In this document: piece by piece, positions 1 through 7,909 of the stretch | Layout of the letters: every line of letters starts with the position of its first letter | Position numbering within the stretch: position 1 is the first letter of the stretch | From: Rhizobium phaseoli | GTDB lineage: Bacteria > Pseudomonadota > Alphaproteobacteria > Rhizobiales > Rhizobiaceae | DNA length: 64,000 nucleotides | Assembly (NCBI RefSeq): GCF_003985125.1 | Contig: NZ_ML133570.1 | Coordinates: 186,001 to 250,000, forward strand | Reading direction: 5' to 3' | Notes under the pieces: generated by a model | Seen by the model: the letters and a program-made list of their open reading frames with translations, nothing else | Told to the model about the DNA's origin: nothing | The model's database searches: none | Position numbers and translations under genes: made by a program

Positions 1-938
1 CCCCGGAAAACCGCACGGAAGGGTATTTTGAAACCCATGACGGCCACCAGCTGCGTTACGCCGTCTTTCGCTCCGGCGGCCAGGTCGCCAAGGGCACCGT
101 GGTCATTCTCCATGGCCGCAACGAATATATCGAGAAGTATTTCGAAACGATCCGCGACCTGACAGCGAAAGGCCTCTGGGTCGCGACCTTCGATCTGCGC
201 GGCCAGGGCGGTTCGCCGCGGCTGATGAAGCGCCGCAATCACGGTCACATCCGCCGCTTTGCCGATTATGAGCACGATCTCGACACCTTCCTCGAAAAGG
301 TGGTGCTGCCGGATACACGCCTGCCTTTCTACCTGCTCGCCCATTCCACCGGTGGGCTGATCGCGCTGTCGGCCGCGCCTTATCTGACCACCCGCATCGA
401 CCGCATGGTGCTGTCCGCCCCCTTCATCGGCCTGACCGGCCAGGCAGCCTCGCCACGCGTCATCCGTATCCTTGCCGGCACGCTGACTGCTCTCGGCCTT
501 GGTTTCCTGCCATTGACCTCGAAATTGAAGGAGCCTGATTTCAGCGACAACCCGCTGACTTCGGACGAGCACCGCTTCGACCGCAATGTCGCAATGATGA
601 AGGCTCATCCGGAGCTGACGCTCGGTCCGCCGACCGCCCGCTGGCTCACCGAGGCGTTCCGCACCATGGATCGGGTCACCTCACCCAACCATCTCTTTTC
701 GATCACCATCCCGACCATCGTGATCGCCCCGACGCGTGACGGCGTCGTTCCCTATACCGCACAAGAGCGGCTCTCGCGCTATTTCCGCGCCGGTCAGCTC
801 GTGCCGATCAACGGCGCCCGCCATGAAATCTTTCAGGAACGGGATATCTACCGCGCTGCGGCGCTGGCGGCCTTCCATGCCTTCATTCCCGGCAGCGATG
901 CCGAGGAGAACCAGGATGTGGCCGCCCTCGGCACGTGA
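1..938 (+). CDS. alpha/beta hydrolase, lysophospholipase-like (5' end outside window)
   Basis: The reading frame is open from the first complete codon (base 3), so the gene starts before the window; the GTG at 99 is internal. The text before it (GYFETHDGHQLRYAVF) is the usual beginning of a Hydrolase_4/monoacylglycerol-lipase-like domain. The nucleophile elbow reads AHSTGG, the acid region APTRDGVVPY and the histidine GARHEIF, giving a complete Ser-Asp-His triad. Such enzymes cleave acyl esters, typically of lysophospholipids or monoglycerides; the substrate here cannot be read. It ends 63 bp before the convergent hisN-like gene. Family call is firm, substrate open. Confidence 0.85.
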   Translation, partial: PENRTEGYFETHDGHQLRYAVFRSGGQVAKGTVVILHGRNEYIEKYFETIRDLTAKGLWVATFDLRGQGGSPRLMKRRNHGHIRRFADYEHDLDTFLEKVVLPDTRLPFYLLAHSTGGLIALSAAPYLTTRIDRMVLSAPFIGLTGQAASPRVIRILAGTLTALGLGFLPLTSKLKEPDFSDNPLTSDEHRFDRNVAMMKAHPELTLGPPTARWLTEAFRTMDRVTSPNHLFSITIPTIVIAPTRDGVVPYTAQERLSRYFRAGQLVPINGARHEIFQERDIYRAAALAAFHAFIPGSDAEENQDVAALGT

Positions 939-1000
939 GCCCGGATCAGGAACCGATCGGGGGATTGACCAAGCTGACCGGGGGATGGCCGGTCAAGGGA

Positions 1001-1774
1001 TTAGCGTTGCAGCACGGCCATCGCCTGCTCATAGACCGCCCGGCTGCCGGCGGCGATGATCGAGCCGCCATTTTCCGGCCGGCCGCCGTCCCAGGTGGTG
1101 ATGATGCCGCCCGCGCCCTCGATGACGGGAATGATGCCGCCGACATCATAGGGCTTGAGGCCGTTCTCGATGACGAGATCGACATGGCCGGCAGCAAGCA
1201 GTGCATAGGCATAGCAGTCGCAGCCGTAACGGAAGAGCCGCACCTGGCTCTCGATCTCCCGGTATTTTTCCATCTCCGCGCCGCCGAAGAGATGCGGCGA
1301 GGTGGTGAACAGGATGGCGTCCGAAAGCCTGTCGCACCGGCGCGTCACCAGCCGCCGTTCGCCCTCCGGCCCGCTGTAGATCGAACCGTTTTCGTCGGCG
1401 AAATAGCGCTCGCCGGTAAAAGGCTGTTCGATCATCCCCATGATCGCCCGGCCCTTCTTCTGCAGACCGATCAGCGTTCCCCAGACCGGTACACCCGCGA
1501 TGAAGGCGCGGGTTCCGTCGATCGGATCGATCACCCAGACATGGTCCCGGTCAAGCCCGACATTGCCGTGCTCCTCGCCGAGAATCCCGTGATCGGGGAA
1601 ATGTTCCTCGATCAGCGCCCGGATGGCGAGCTCGGCCGCCCGGTCGCCTTCCGTTACCGGATCGAATCCCGAGGAAAGCTTGTTGGTGACATCGAGGCCG
1701 GAGCGGAAGCGCGGCAGCGTCTCGGCGCGGGCGGCCTCCGCCAGACGATTGAAGAACGAACGGTCAGGAAGCAT
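1001..1774 (-). CDS. hisN: inositol-monophosphatase-family phosphatase, probably histidinol-phosphatase (HisN type)
   Basis: A 257-residue protein with the full IMPase signature: GEEHG (metal-binding Glu), DPIDGTRAF (metal-binding Asp pair) and, near the C-terminus, KPYDVGG followed by IPVIEGAGG. The KPYD-IPVIEGAGG wording is typical of the HisN branch, which hydrolyses L-histidinol phosphate in histidine synthesis, rather than of SuhB, although annotations often interchange them. ATG start at 1774, preceded by an AAAGGG ribosome site. An MmgR/suhB-type sRNA is encoded on the opposite strand just upstream, a placement known from related genomes. Enzymatic subtype is inferred from motif wording. 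Confidence 0.8.
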   Translation of the reverse strand: MLPDRSFFNRLAEAARAETLPRFRSGLDVTNKLSSGFDPVTEGDRAAELAIRALIEEHFPDHGILGEEHGNVGLDRDHVWVIDPIDGTRAFIAGVPVWGTLIGLQKKGRAIMGMIEQPFTGERYFADENGSIYSGPEGERRLVTRRCDRLSDAILFTTSPHLFGGAEMEKYREIESQVRLFRYGCDCYAYALLAAGHVDLVIENGLKPYDVGGIIPVIEGAGGIITTWDGGRPENGGSIIAAGSRAVYEQAMAVLQR

Positions 1775-1890
1775 GGTGGCACCCTTTGGCTGGCGGGAAC
1801 GGGGCTTTCATAGCGAAACGTGGCGGGAATGCAAACGCAGCGGGCAATTTCGGACGTACTGCCCAAAGATATCGCAGCGCAATATATTGC

Positions 1891-1919
1891 TTGACATTTG
1901 TGCAATGCAATAGTAGCGT
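1891..1919 (+). promoter_or_regulatory. promoter of the MmgR-like sRNA
   Basis: TTGACA at 1891-1896, a 17-base spacer and TAGCGT at 1914-1919. A start near 1926 would place the first sRNA hairpin right at the 5' end. The -35 is a perfect consensus; the -10 is weak. Confidence 0.5.
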
Positions 1920-1925
1920 CTTCGG

Positions 1926-2006
1926 TACAGTCTTCTGACTGTAAATACCCTCCTTGGGTGTTTCCTCCCTAGACTTAGCCGCGCTGACAAGCGCGGTTCT
2001 TTTTTG
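1926..2006 (+). ncRNA. mmgR: alpha-r8 / MmgR-type trans-acting small RNA (Rfam suhB family)
   Basis: About 80 nt lying between hisN and the hutG-like gene. It has a first hairpin ACAGTC-TTCT-GACTGT (1927-1942), a short ACCC/GGGT stem (1947-1959) with a CCTT loop, the single-stranded decamer TTTCCTCCCT (1961-1970), and a terminator stem CCGCGCT-GACA-AGCGCGG (1979-1996) ending in a T run. The decamer, the three-stem layout and the location beside an IMPase gene are the recorded hallmarks of the alpha-r8 family. The Sinorhizobium meliloti member MmgR limits polyhydroxybutyrate accumulation and binds Hfq. The anti-Shine-Dalgarno-like CCTCCC suggests pairing with ribosome binding sites. Identification is from memory of the motif, not a covariance search. 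Confidence 0.8.
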
Positions 2007-2056
2007 GCCCTTGCGAAAGACGGCGGCCATTTAAAAATCCCAATTTGACAGAGAGC

Positions 2057-2938
2057 TTATTCGGCGGCCAGCGCCCGGTCCCCGGCGAACTTTTCGACGT
2101 AATCCGCCATCTGCTGCATGAAGGCCGTCACGGCGTCGGCCACCGCGGCAAAATCCTCGCGCTTCTCCAGCGTCACTTCGTCGACATAGATCGCCCGGTT
2201 GACCTCGATCTGCAATGCATGCAGGCCGCGGGAGGGGCGGCCGTAATGTTCGGTGATGAAACCGCCGGCATAGGGCTTGTTGCGGATCGCCGCAAAGCCC
2301 ATTTCCTCGAGGATGGCGATGGCGGCGCGCGAAAGCTCGGCCGAAGCGCTGGTGCCGTAGCGATCGCCGATGATAAAATCGGGCCGGCCGGTGCAGCCGG
2401 CAACGCGTACATTGCCGGGCATCGAGTGGCAATCGATCAGCACGCCGAAGCCGAACTGCACATGGGTGCGGGCGATCAGCCGGCGCAGCGCCGCATGGTA
2501 AGGCTTGTAGACCGCCTCCACCCGATCCAGCCCCTCCTGCACCGGCAGGCGCCGCGCATAGATCTCCATGTTCTCGGCGACGATGCGCGGAATGGTGCCG
2601 AGCCCGCCGGCAACCCTCAGCGAATTGACATTGGCATAGGGCGGCAGCAGCCCGTCGAACATCCTGGGATCAAGCTCGTAGGGTTCGCGGTTGACGTCGA
2701 GATAGGCGCGCGGAAAGTTGGCCGCGAGAAGCGGCGCGCCGAGGGTGACGGCCGAACCGAAGAGCTCATCGACGTAGTGATCCTCGGAACGGCGGATGGC
2801 GATGCCTTCGAGCCTCGACTGGGCGATGAATTCCGGTGGATAAATGCGGCCGCTATGGGGGGAGTTGTAGACGAAGGGAATGGTCTGCGACACGGGCTCA
2901 TGGACTTCAAAAAGCTCGTATTCGCGGATTTCCGGCAC
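2057..2938 (-). CDS. hutG: N-formylglutamate amidohydrolase family protein
   Basis: 293 residues. Recognisable family blocks are YNSPHSGRIYP near the N-terminus, RSEDHYVDEL, FPRAYLDVNREP, LIDCHSMPG (a metal-binding Asp-His pair) and ALQIEVNRAIYVDE near the C-terminus. The family hydrolyses N-formyl-L-glutamate to formate and glutamate, the last step of one histidine degradation route, though several rhizobial members may act on other N-acyl amino acids. A GTG start at 2938 follows a GAGGG ribosome site. It is not next to other hut genes here, so the pathway assignment is tentative. It is divergent from cpdR. Confidence 0.75.
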   Translation of the reverse strand: MPEIREYELFEVHEPVSQTIPFVYNSPHSGRIYPPEFIAQSRLEGIAIRRSEDHYVDELFGSAVTLGAPLLAANFPRAYLDVNREPYELDPRMFDGLLPPYANVNSLRVAGGLGTIPRIVAENMEIYARRLPVQEGLDRVEAVYKPYHAALRRLIARTHVQFGFGVLIDCHSMPGNVRVAGCTGRPDFIIGDRYGTSASAELSRAAIAILEEMGFAAIRNKPYAGGFITEHYGRPSRGLHALQIEVNRAIYVDEVTLEKREDFAAVADAVTAFMQQMADYVEKFAGDRALAAE

Positions 2939-3126
2939 TTTCGGCCCTCTTTACCATGTCATGAACTGACTGCTTCGGCCATGTTGCCAGTTGCCCGGCC
3001 TCAAGTCCATACTATGTAGGAGGGATGGCAATCACGCACAGGCAATTCACCGGTTGTTTACCGGGCAACGACTAGTGTAAACGGCTGGCAGCCCACCCAA
3101 AACCTATTGATCAGCGGTCTGGATTG

Positions 3127-3489
3127 ATGACTCAGAAGATACTTCTCGCCGAAGACGACAACGACATGCGCCGCTTCTTGGTGAAAGCGCTGGAAAAGGC
3201 CGGTTACAAGGTCCTTTCTTATGATAACGGCGCCAGCGCCTATGACCGGCTGCGCGAGGAGCCGTTTTCCCTGCTGCTGACCGATATCGTCATGCCCGAG
3301 ATGGACGGCATCGAACTGGCGCGCCGCGCCACCGAACTCGATCCCGACCTGAAGGTGATGTTCATCACCGGTTTTGCCGCTGTGGCGCTCAACCCTGATT
3401 CGAAGGCGCCGAAGGATGCCAAGGTCCTTTCCAAGCCCTTCCACCTGCGCGACCTCGTCGACGAGGTCAACAAAATGCTTGCCGCATAA
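3127..3489 (+). CDS. cpdR: single-domain response regulator CpdR
   Basis: A 120-residue stand-alone receiver domain. The text matches Caulobacter CpdR through its whole length: KILLAEDDNDMRRFL at the start, LLLTDIVMPEMDG around the phosphoacceptor Asp53, FITGFAAVALNP and KVLSKPFHLRDLVDEVNKML at the end. Unphosphorylated CpdR recruits ClpXP to degrade cell-cycle regulators; the CckA-ChpT phosphorelay controls it. In rhizobia it is also needed for normal cell cycle and symbiotic development. An in-frame TTG lies directly upstream at 3124, but the ATG at 3127 gives the family's normal N-terminus. It is followed 40 bp later by the tRNA-Val promoter. Confidence 0.93.
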   Translation: MTQKILLAEDDNDMRRFLVKALEKAGYKVLSYDNGASAYDRLREEPFSLLLTDIVMPEMDGIELARRATELDPDLKVMFITGFAAVALNPDSKAPKDAKVLSKPFHLRDLVDEVNKMLAA

Positions 3490-3529
3490 GGCTTGCCGGG
3501 CGGCACGTCACAAAACTGAAAAAAGCCTA

Positions 3530-3559
3530 TTGACGGCTCCAAAGGTTTTGTGATCTATG
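3530..3559 (+). promoter_or_regulatory. promoter of tRNA-Val
   Basis: TTGACG (3530-3535), an 18-base spacer and TCTATG (3554-3559), ending 14 bases before the mature tRNA. This fits the position expected for a housekeeping sigma promoter. Confidence 0.55.
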
Positions 3560-3573
3560 CGCCGCCATCGGAT

Positions 3574-3648
<75 letters not shown>

Positions 3649-3669
3649 TCCAGATTGCTTGAGCTAGAA

Positions 3670-3698
3670 GGCCTTTCGAGAAATCGAGAGGCCTTTTT
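3670..3698 (+). terminator. intrinsic terminator after tRNA-Val
   Basis: Stem GGCCTTTCG / CGAGAGGCC (9 pairs, one G-U), a short loop and a run of five T. Confidence 0.8.
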
Positions 3699-3716
3699 AC
3701 ATCGCGGCTTGCGGGT

Positions 3717-4031
3717 GTGATACACCTGCCCCCAGTAGGAGTTTCAGACTTGGCCCAGGTCATCAAACGACGCAAAACTCTTGTGGTTTCCAACGACAAG
3801 ATTTCCCTTGCAAAGGGTATCAGCCTTCCTGAGGGACGCTACCCCGTCACGGCCGAGTACGTCGTCTCCCATATGCGTGGCAGGCCGGTCGAGCAGGCCG
3901 GCCGGATTGTGCTTCACCTGACGCGTCAGAACCTCCTGGACTACGGTGTCGACCTGACCGGCAGTGCGATGTTGGGCAGTGACATCGATGTGAGCGGCAA
4001 TGTTGCCCGCAAGGAAGCCACCCTGGAGTAA
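3717..4031 (+). CDS. conserved small protein of unknown function
   Basis: Up to 104 residues from a GTG at 3717. An alternative TTG start at 3750 sits a few bases after a TAGGAG ribosome site and would give about 93 residues, which I find slightly more convincing. No signal peptide, membrane segment or known motif is visible; the text looks like a small soluble globular protein with alternating beta-like stretches (TLVVSND, GRIVLHL). Codon use matches neighbours. It lies between the tRNA-Val terminator and a pseudogene. I do not recognise a family. Confidence 0.55.
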   Translation: MIHLPPVGVSDLAQVIKRRKTLVVSNDKISLAKGISLPEGRYPVTAEYVVSHMRGRPVEQAGRIVLHLTRQNLLDYGVDLTGSAMLGSDIDVSGNVARKEATLE

Positions 4032-4097
4032 ATTTCTTGGGCACAGGCGTTCGCCGCCGCTGACCTTCCAGCAAACGGCGGGTTCGCCGCGCAGACA

Positions 4098-4307
4098 GTG
4101 GGTAGGAGTTTTTTCGTCTCGGCACCCGCGGCCCTTGTTGCCGCCGTCCTCGCCTTGCCGGCCTTTGCCACGGCTGCCTCCACGCCTGAGACACTTCCCG
4201 GCGCCCCCGGGTCATTACGCCTCCCGCAAGTGCCCCGGACTGGTCGTCGCCACTCCGCTCTCCCGGTAGCTTCCGCACCCACGGCAAAAAGATAAAAAGG
4301 CAGATAA
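4098..4307 (+). pseudogene. internally deleted, frameshifted copy of the exported protein gene at 6151
   Basis: From a GTG at 4098 the frame encodes a signal-peptide-like start (VAAVLALPAFATAAS) and then TPETLPGAPG, matching ALALPAAAAPAS / AETFPGAAG of the protein at 6151-6645. One base is missing near 4210: read in the next frame, the sequence continues RKCPGLVVA, matching GKCAKLVVA. At about 4255-4265 the match jumps to the very end of the intact gene: CGGTAGCTTCCGCAC and the final AAAAAGG-GATAACG parallel CGGCAGCTTCCACAC and AAAAAGGGCAAGTAACG. So roughly 300 bp of the middle are gone. It is a decayed paralogue, not a gene. Confidence 0.75.
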
Positions 4308-4725
4308 CGAAAGCGCCGCGGTCCCAGTGTCGCTTGCCACGCTCCGATCATGCTCATCGCAGTAACTTATGCGCCATCCCCGGATTTCGCGCAGATCACA
4401 GCGACGGCGCGACAGTATATGAGGATATGCTCACACGCCCGTCACTTGCATTAGCGTTTTCAAGCTCCTCGTTGATCAAGCATCAGGAGGTGTCGAGTTT
4501 GTGACGAACAGATGACAAAACGCGTGTTGTTTCAGCAACATAGCAACACCGGCCTGCTGTCATGATCGAGATCGTTATTGCGGCGCAACATCCCCCATGT
4601 AACTACCGCGGCGAGGCAGGCACCTGGTCAAAAAGGTGCCGCTTCGCTCACACGGGGTGAAGATCCGTAGGGACTGCCGATGGCAACGGTCTTCATCCTC
4701 TCCCATCTGAACTGGAGGTTATTCC
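4308..4725 (+). promoter_or_regulatory. long leader/upstream region of the porin gene
   Basis: A 418-base gap. It holds an inverted repeat GTGTTG/CAACAC (4524-4549) and a hairpin GGCACCT/AGGTGCC (4619-4640), probably in the transcribed leader. A strong ribosome site, CTGGAGG, lies just before the ATG at 4726. Such a long untranslated region is typical of rhizobial porin genes and a likely target for sRNAs or regulators; no clear -35/-10 pair stands out. Confidence 0.45.
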
Positions 4726-5769
4726 ATGAACATCAAGAGCCTTCTTCTCGGCTCCGCTGCTGCTCTCGCAGTAGTATCCGGCGCTCAGGCGGCTGACGCT
4801 ATCGTTGCTGCCGAGCCGGAACCGGTTGAATACGTTCGCGTCTGCGACGCTTACGGCACCGGCTACTTCTACATCCCCGGCACCGAAACCTGCCTCAAGA
4901 TCAACGGCTACATCCGTTTCCAGGTTGACGTTGCCCCGAACGCCAGCTCGATCGGCGCCGGCGGCGGCGGTTCTGTTCCCAACGATTCCGATTGGGACGC
5001 CCGTACGCGCGGCCAGGTTCAGTTCACCGCCAAGAGCGACACCGAGTACGGTCCGCTGACCGGCGTCATCGTCATGCAGTTCAATGCTGACAACGCTTCG
5101 GCCCAGAAGGCCCAGCTCGACTCTGCTTACCTCGACATCGCCGGCTTCCGCGCTGGTCTGTTCTACAGCTGGTGGGACGATGGCCTCTCGGGCGAAACCG
5201 ACGATATCGGTTCTCCGGTCACGCTGCATAACTCGCTGCGTTATCAGTACGAAACCGACGCCTTCTACGCTGGCATCAGCGTCGACGAGCTGGAAGACAG
5301 CCCGTTCTACAACGGCGAAACCGCCAACAACGTCGGCGTTGCCATTGGTCTCGGCGGCAAGGCCGGTGCCTTCAGCTACCAGATCACGGCTGGTTACGAC
5401 ACCGACAACGAAGAAGGCGCCGTCCGCGCTATGGGTACGGTTGCCGTCGGCCCGGGCACGCTCGGCCTCGCAGTCGTCTACGCATCCAACCCGAACGCCT
5501 ACTACAACAAGGCCGAATGGGCGATCGCTGCTGAATACGCCATCAAGGCGACTGACAAGCTGAAGATCACCCCGGCTGTTCAGTACTACAACAACTACGG
5601 CGTCACTGCTGGCGAGTTCAACGACGACGTTGACGCCTGGAAGGCCGGCGTAACGATCGACTACCAGATCGTCGACAACCTTTCGGCTAAGGTTTCGGTT
5701 CAGTACCTCGATCCGGACAATGCTGAAGACGTCACCTCGGGCTACTTCCGCCTGCAGCGCGCATTCTAA
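4726..5769 (+). CDS. ropA: outer-membrane porin, RopA type (Porin_2 family)
   Basis: 347 residues. A classic signal peptide (MNIKSLLLGSAAALAVVSGAQA) precedes the mature N-terminus, which has the family block EPVEYVRVCDAYGTGYFYIPGTETCLKINGYIRF containing the conserved Cys pair. The rest alternates short aromatic-flanked beta strands and acidic loops, and the last residue is Phe (FRLQRAF), the BamA recognition signal. It forms the trimeric general diffusion porin of rhizobial outer membranes. Codon use is strongly biased, as in highly expressed genes. Single-gene unit between a leader and a hairpin. The exact paralogue (RopA, RopA1, RopA2) is not resolved. Confidence 0.9.
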   Translation: MNIKSLLLGSAAALAVVSGAQAADAIVAAEPEPVEYVRVCDAYGTGYFYIPGTETCLKINGYIRFQVDVAPNASSIGAGGGGSVPNDSDWDARTRGQVQFTAKSDTEYGPLTGVIVMQFNADNASAQKAQLDSAYLDIAGFRAGLFYSWWDDGLSGETDDIGSPVTLHNSLRYQYETDAFYAGISVDELEDSPFYNGETANNVGVAIGLGGKAGAFSYQITAGYDTDNEEGAVRAMGTVAVGPGTLGLAVVYASNPNAYYNKAEWAIAAEYAIKATDKLKITPAVQYYNNYGVTAGEFNDDVDAWKAGVTIDYQIVDNLSAKVSVQYLDPDNAEDVTSGYFRLQRAF

Positions 5770-5776
5770 TAAAAAG

Positions 5777-5799
5777 GGCTGCCGGCTCGTCCGGCAGCC
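5777..5799 (+). terminator. stem-loop after the porin gene
   Basis: Stem GGCTGCCGG / CCGGCAGCC with loop CTCGT, 8 bases after the stop. There is no T run after it on this strand, so it may act as an mRNA 3'-stabilising hairpin as well as a terminator. Confidence 0.6.
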
Positions 5800-6150
5800 G
5801 CAAATTCCTGATCCGACTGACCTCCGATCGGGAAAGAATGGGTCTGGACTTCCCTGCCTGGACCCATTCCCCCTGATCAGACAGTGCATTCAACACGGCA
5901 GGCGCTCGACGAGTGCCTTGCCACCGTCATATCCTGTCGGCTTGTTGTCGATGCCTGACGGCGACGCCCTTGCCGAAGCAAGCTCAACGGGCTTTTCTTC
6001 CCATTTGCCGTCGATCGCTGATCACCCGCAGCCAGCGAGAATCTCAGGCCGCGGCGACAGCGGAACCAAATTCGGACACAGAACCATGCCATGGCGAATC
6101 GAGGATGAGGCAGTGATTCGCCTCGCCAGCACATGGGGTTTGAAATCGAA
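5800..6150. other. intergenic region without a convincing gene
   Basis: 351 bases between the porin and the exported protein gene. The only clear structure is a stem GAATGGGTC / GACCCATTC at about 5836-5870. Short open frames here lack ribosome sites and family features. Confidence 0.4.
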
Positions 6151-6645
6151 ATGAACTTATCCGCGCTTGCCGCCGCCGCATTTTTTGCCGCCGCCCTTGC
6201 CTTGCCGGCCGCCGCCGCGCCGGCCTCTCCCGCCGAAACTTTTCCCGGCGCAGCCGGCGTCATCACCCTTGCCGGCAAATGCGCCAAGCTCGTCGTCGCC
6301 AAGTTCGACGCCACCAAGGGCTGCAAGGACGAGCTTGCCAGCGTCACACTGGCCAATGGCTCGGTGACGTTCATCTTCACGTCGGACGGCAAGGCGCTCG
6401 GCTTCCAGGGCGACGGCGCCGGGATCAAGCCCGCCTCCAATGGCAATGCCCGCCTGCCGCTTAGCCTCGTCACCACGGGCGTCGGCAACAAGATGACCGG
6501 TCAGGTCAAGGTCGCCGGCTTCTGCACCTTCGGCAATCCCTACGCCGGCAAGCCGATCGCGATCGAATGCACCGCCGAAAGCAAGGATTCCTCCTTCACC
6601 GGCAGCTTCCACACCGGCGGCAAACTGGTGAAAAAGGGCAAGTAA
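6151..6645 (+). CDS. exported protein of unknown function, four cysteines
   Basis: From ATG 6151 it encodes 164 residues beginning with a signal peptide (NLSALAAAAFFAAALALPAAAA) that would be cleaved near APA-S. An ATG at 6133 in the same frame would add six residues ahead of the signal and is less likely. The mature part carries four cysteines in two pairs (GKCAKLVVAKFDATKGC and GFCTFGNP..IECTAE), suggesting two disulfides, and ends with a Lys-rich tail (KLVKKGK). The composition is beta-rich. I know no function. A deleted copy lies at 4098-4307 on the other side of the porin gene. Confidence 0.7.
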   Translation: MNLSALAAAAFFAAALALPAAAAPASPAETFPGAAGVITLAGKCAKLVVAKFDATKGCKDELASVTLANGSVTFIFTSDGKALGFQGDGAGIKPASNGNARLPLSLVTTGVGNKMTGQVKVAGFCTFGNPYAGKPIAIECTAESKDSSFTGSFHTGGKLVKKGK

Positions 6646-6651
6646 CGATTA

Positions 6652-7365
6652 TCAGGCGCACCAGGCGCCGCCCGCTCCTGGCTTGCGCGCCAGCCCCTCG
6701 TTGATCAGCTGCGCCCCAAAGGAGCGCCCATCGCGCGAAACGACGCGCGGGGCGCCGGAAGCGTCGGTCTTGCCCGCCGCATTCATGGTGAAGGCCCCGG
6801 CGTTCAGAAGCGTCAGCAGGCGCGACTTGGCGGCAAAGGCGATCCTCCGCTCGTCATCGCAGCGCGCCCGGTCGACCACCGGACTTGCCATATCGGCGAT
6901 GATGATCTTCTCGCCCTTGTACCAGAAGACGCCGCCGTCGCCGACGCAGTTGATATGGGCGCCCTGCCCGCAATAACCGAAGGCGGCCGTTCCCGTTTCC
7001 GCAGCCCCGGGAGGGATCGCGGCCGGAACCGCCTTGATCGGCTGGATGGCCGGTGTCGGGATGGCGGCCGGCGGCAACGGCTGCGGCGTGGCCGGTGCCG
7101 TTTTCGGCGTCGGCGCGGCAAGCGCCACCTGCTTCGGCGGCACATCCCTCCTGGCAACCGGCCTCGCCTCCGCCGTTTCCCGCGTGGCCGGCGCCGATTG
7201 GCGCGCAAGCAGCGGCTGAATGCTCTTCCAATGGTCGTGAGCAACAATGCCGCCAATCGCGGCAATGCCGATCACCGCCCAGGGCAGCAATCCGCCGCCG
7301 CTGCGCGCTTTGCTCTTTCCTCTCGCCGGCGCCTTGCGGCGGCCGCGTGTCGCTGTCTTGGCCAT
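6652..7365 (-). CDS. membrane-anchored protein with a degenerate staphylococcal-nuclease-like domain
   Basis: About 237 residues from ATG 7365; a longer frame to 7446 has no support. Layout: a very basic N-terminus (AKTATRGRRKAPARGKSKAR), one membrane segment (LLPWAVIGIAAIGGIVA), a Pro/Ala-rich linker of some 90 residues, then a domain resembling the SNase fold: NCVGDGGVFWYKGEKIIIADM, AAKSRLLTLLNAGAF, RDGRSFGAQLINEGLA and a final WC. In active nucleases the first block reads DGDT..RI..ID.PE. Here the DGDT aspartate is Gly, and the Asp and Glu of the ID-PE block are gone, so catalysis looks lost. Probably a periplasmic or binding variant. Confidence 0.65.
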   Translation of the reverse strand: MAKTATRGRRKAPARGKSKARSGGGLLPWAVIGIAAIGGIVAHDHWKSIQPLLARQSAPATRETAEARPVARRDVPPKQVALAAPTPKTAPATPQPLPPAAIPTPAIQPIKAVPAAIPPGAAETGTAAFGYCGQGAHINCVGDGGVFWYKGEKIIIADMASPVVDRARCDDERRIAFAAKSRLLTLLNAGAFTMNAAGKTDASGAPRVVSRDGRSFGAQLINEGLARKPGAGGAWCA

Positions 7366-7611
7366 CTGTCCGATTCCCGTGAGGCCGGGATTATCGCCGG
7401 CCAATCCTTTCCGAAAGGTTGGCGCGGCGATCGAAGATGTTTGCACGCCCGATCTTTCCCACGAATGGAATCGACAGGCCGGGCGTCAGACGGAAAAACC
7501 TGCGCGGAAGCTGCAATCGGCATGAAGGAAAAAGCCGAACGAATTCCCAAGCCATAAATAGCCGGCGAGGGAATGGCGCCGCAAAACGTGCCGACCGGGA
7601 TGAACAGCGCC

Positions 7612-7642
7612 AGAAAGAAAACGCCCGGCATCATGCCGGGCG
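7612..7642 (-). terminator. intrinsic terminator of the 59-residue gene
   Basis: On the minus strand, CGCCCGGCA-TGA-TGCCGGGCG is followed by TTTTCTTTCT. It lies 27 bases after the stop of the small gene at 7669-7848. Confidence 0.75.
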
Positions 7643-7668
7643 CCGTCTCGACATGATGGGTCTACTGC

Positions 7669-7848
7669 TCATTCGGCGCGTGCGGCCGAAGAATCGTTTT
7701 TCCCACCCAATGCCGAGCCCGGAATGGACGAGACAAGCGGCTTCTCGCGTTTGCCGATATCGATGCGTTCGTCCGCCGCCTCGCGTATAGCCTGCCATTC
7801 GTTTTCATGCCGGATGGCGATGTCGCGGGGCACAAAGGTGATCGTCAT
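7669..7848 (-). CDS. small protein of unknown function (59 residues)
   Basis: ATG at 7848 preceded by GGATGAGGA; stop TGA at 7669-7671. The product begins MTITFVPRDIAIRHENEW, continues with charged helix-like text (QAIREAADERIDIGKREKP) and ends in a flexible Ser/Gly/Ala-rich tail. It has its own ribosome site and is followed directly by a strong terminator on the same strand, which is the main reason to believe it. No family recognised. Soluble, no membrane segment. Confidence 0.55.
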   Translation of the reverse strand: MTITFVPRDIAIRHENEWQAIREAADERIDIGKREKPLVSSIPGSALGGKNDSSAARAE

Positions 7849-7909
7849 ATGTTCCTCATCCTGTTTCGAAATCTGCTAGCAGGCGCTGAAGAGGCCGCTG
7901 GAATAGGCG

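Noticed and set aside
7272..7634. Minus-strand frame with a hydrophobic N-terminus (MMPGVFFLALFIPVG)
   Set aside because: Its start codon lies inside the intrinsic terminator hairpin of the small gene and it runs into the upstream region of the SNase-like gene; no ribosome site.
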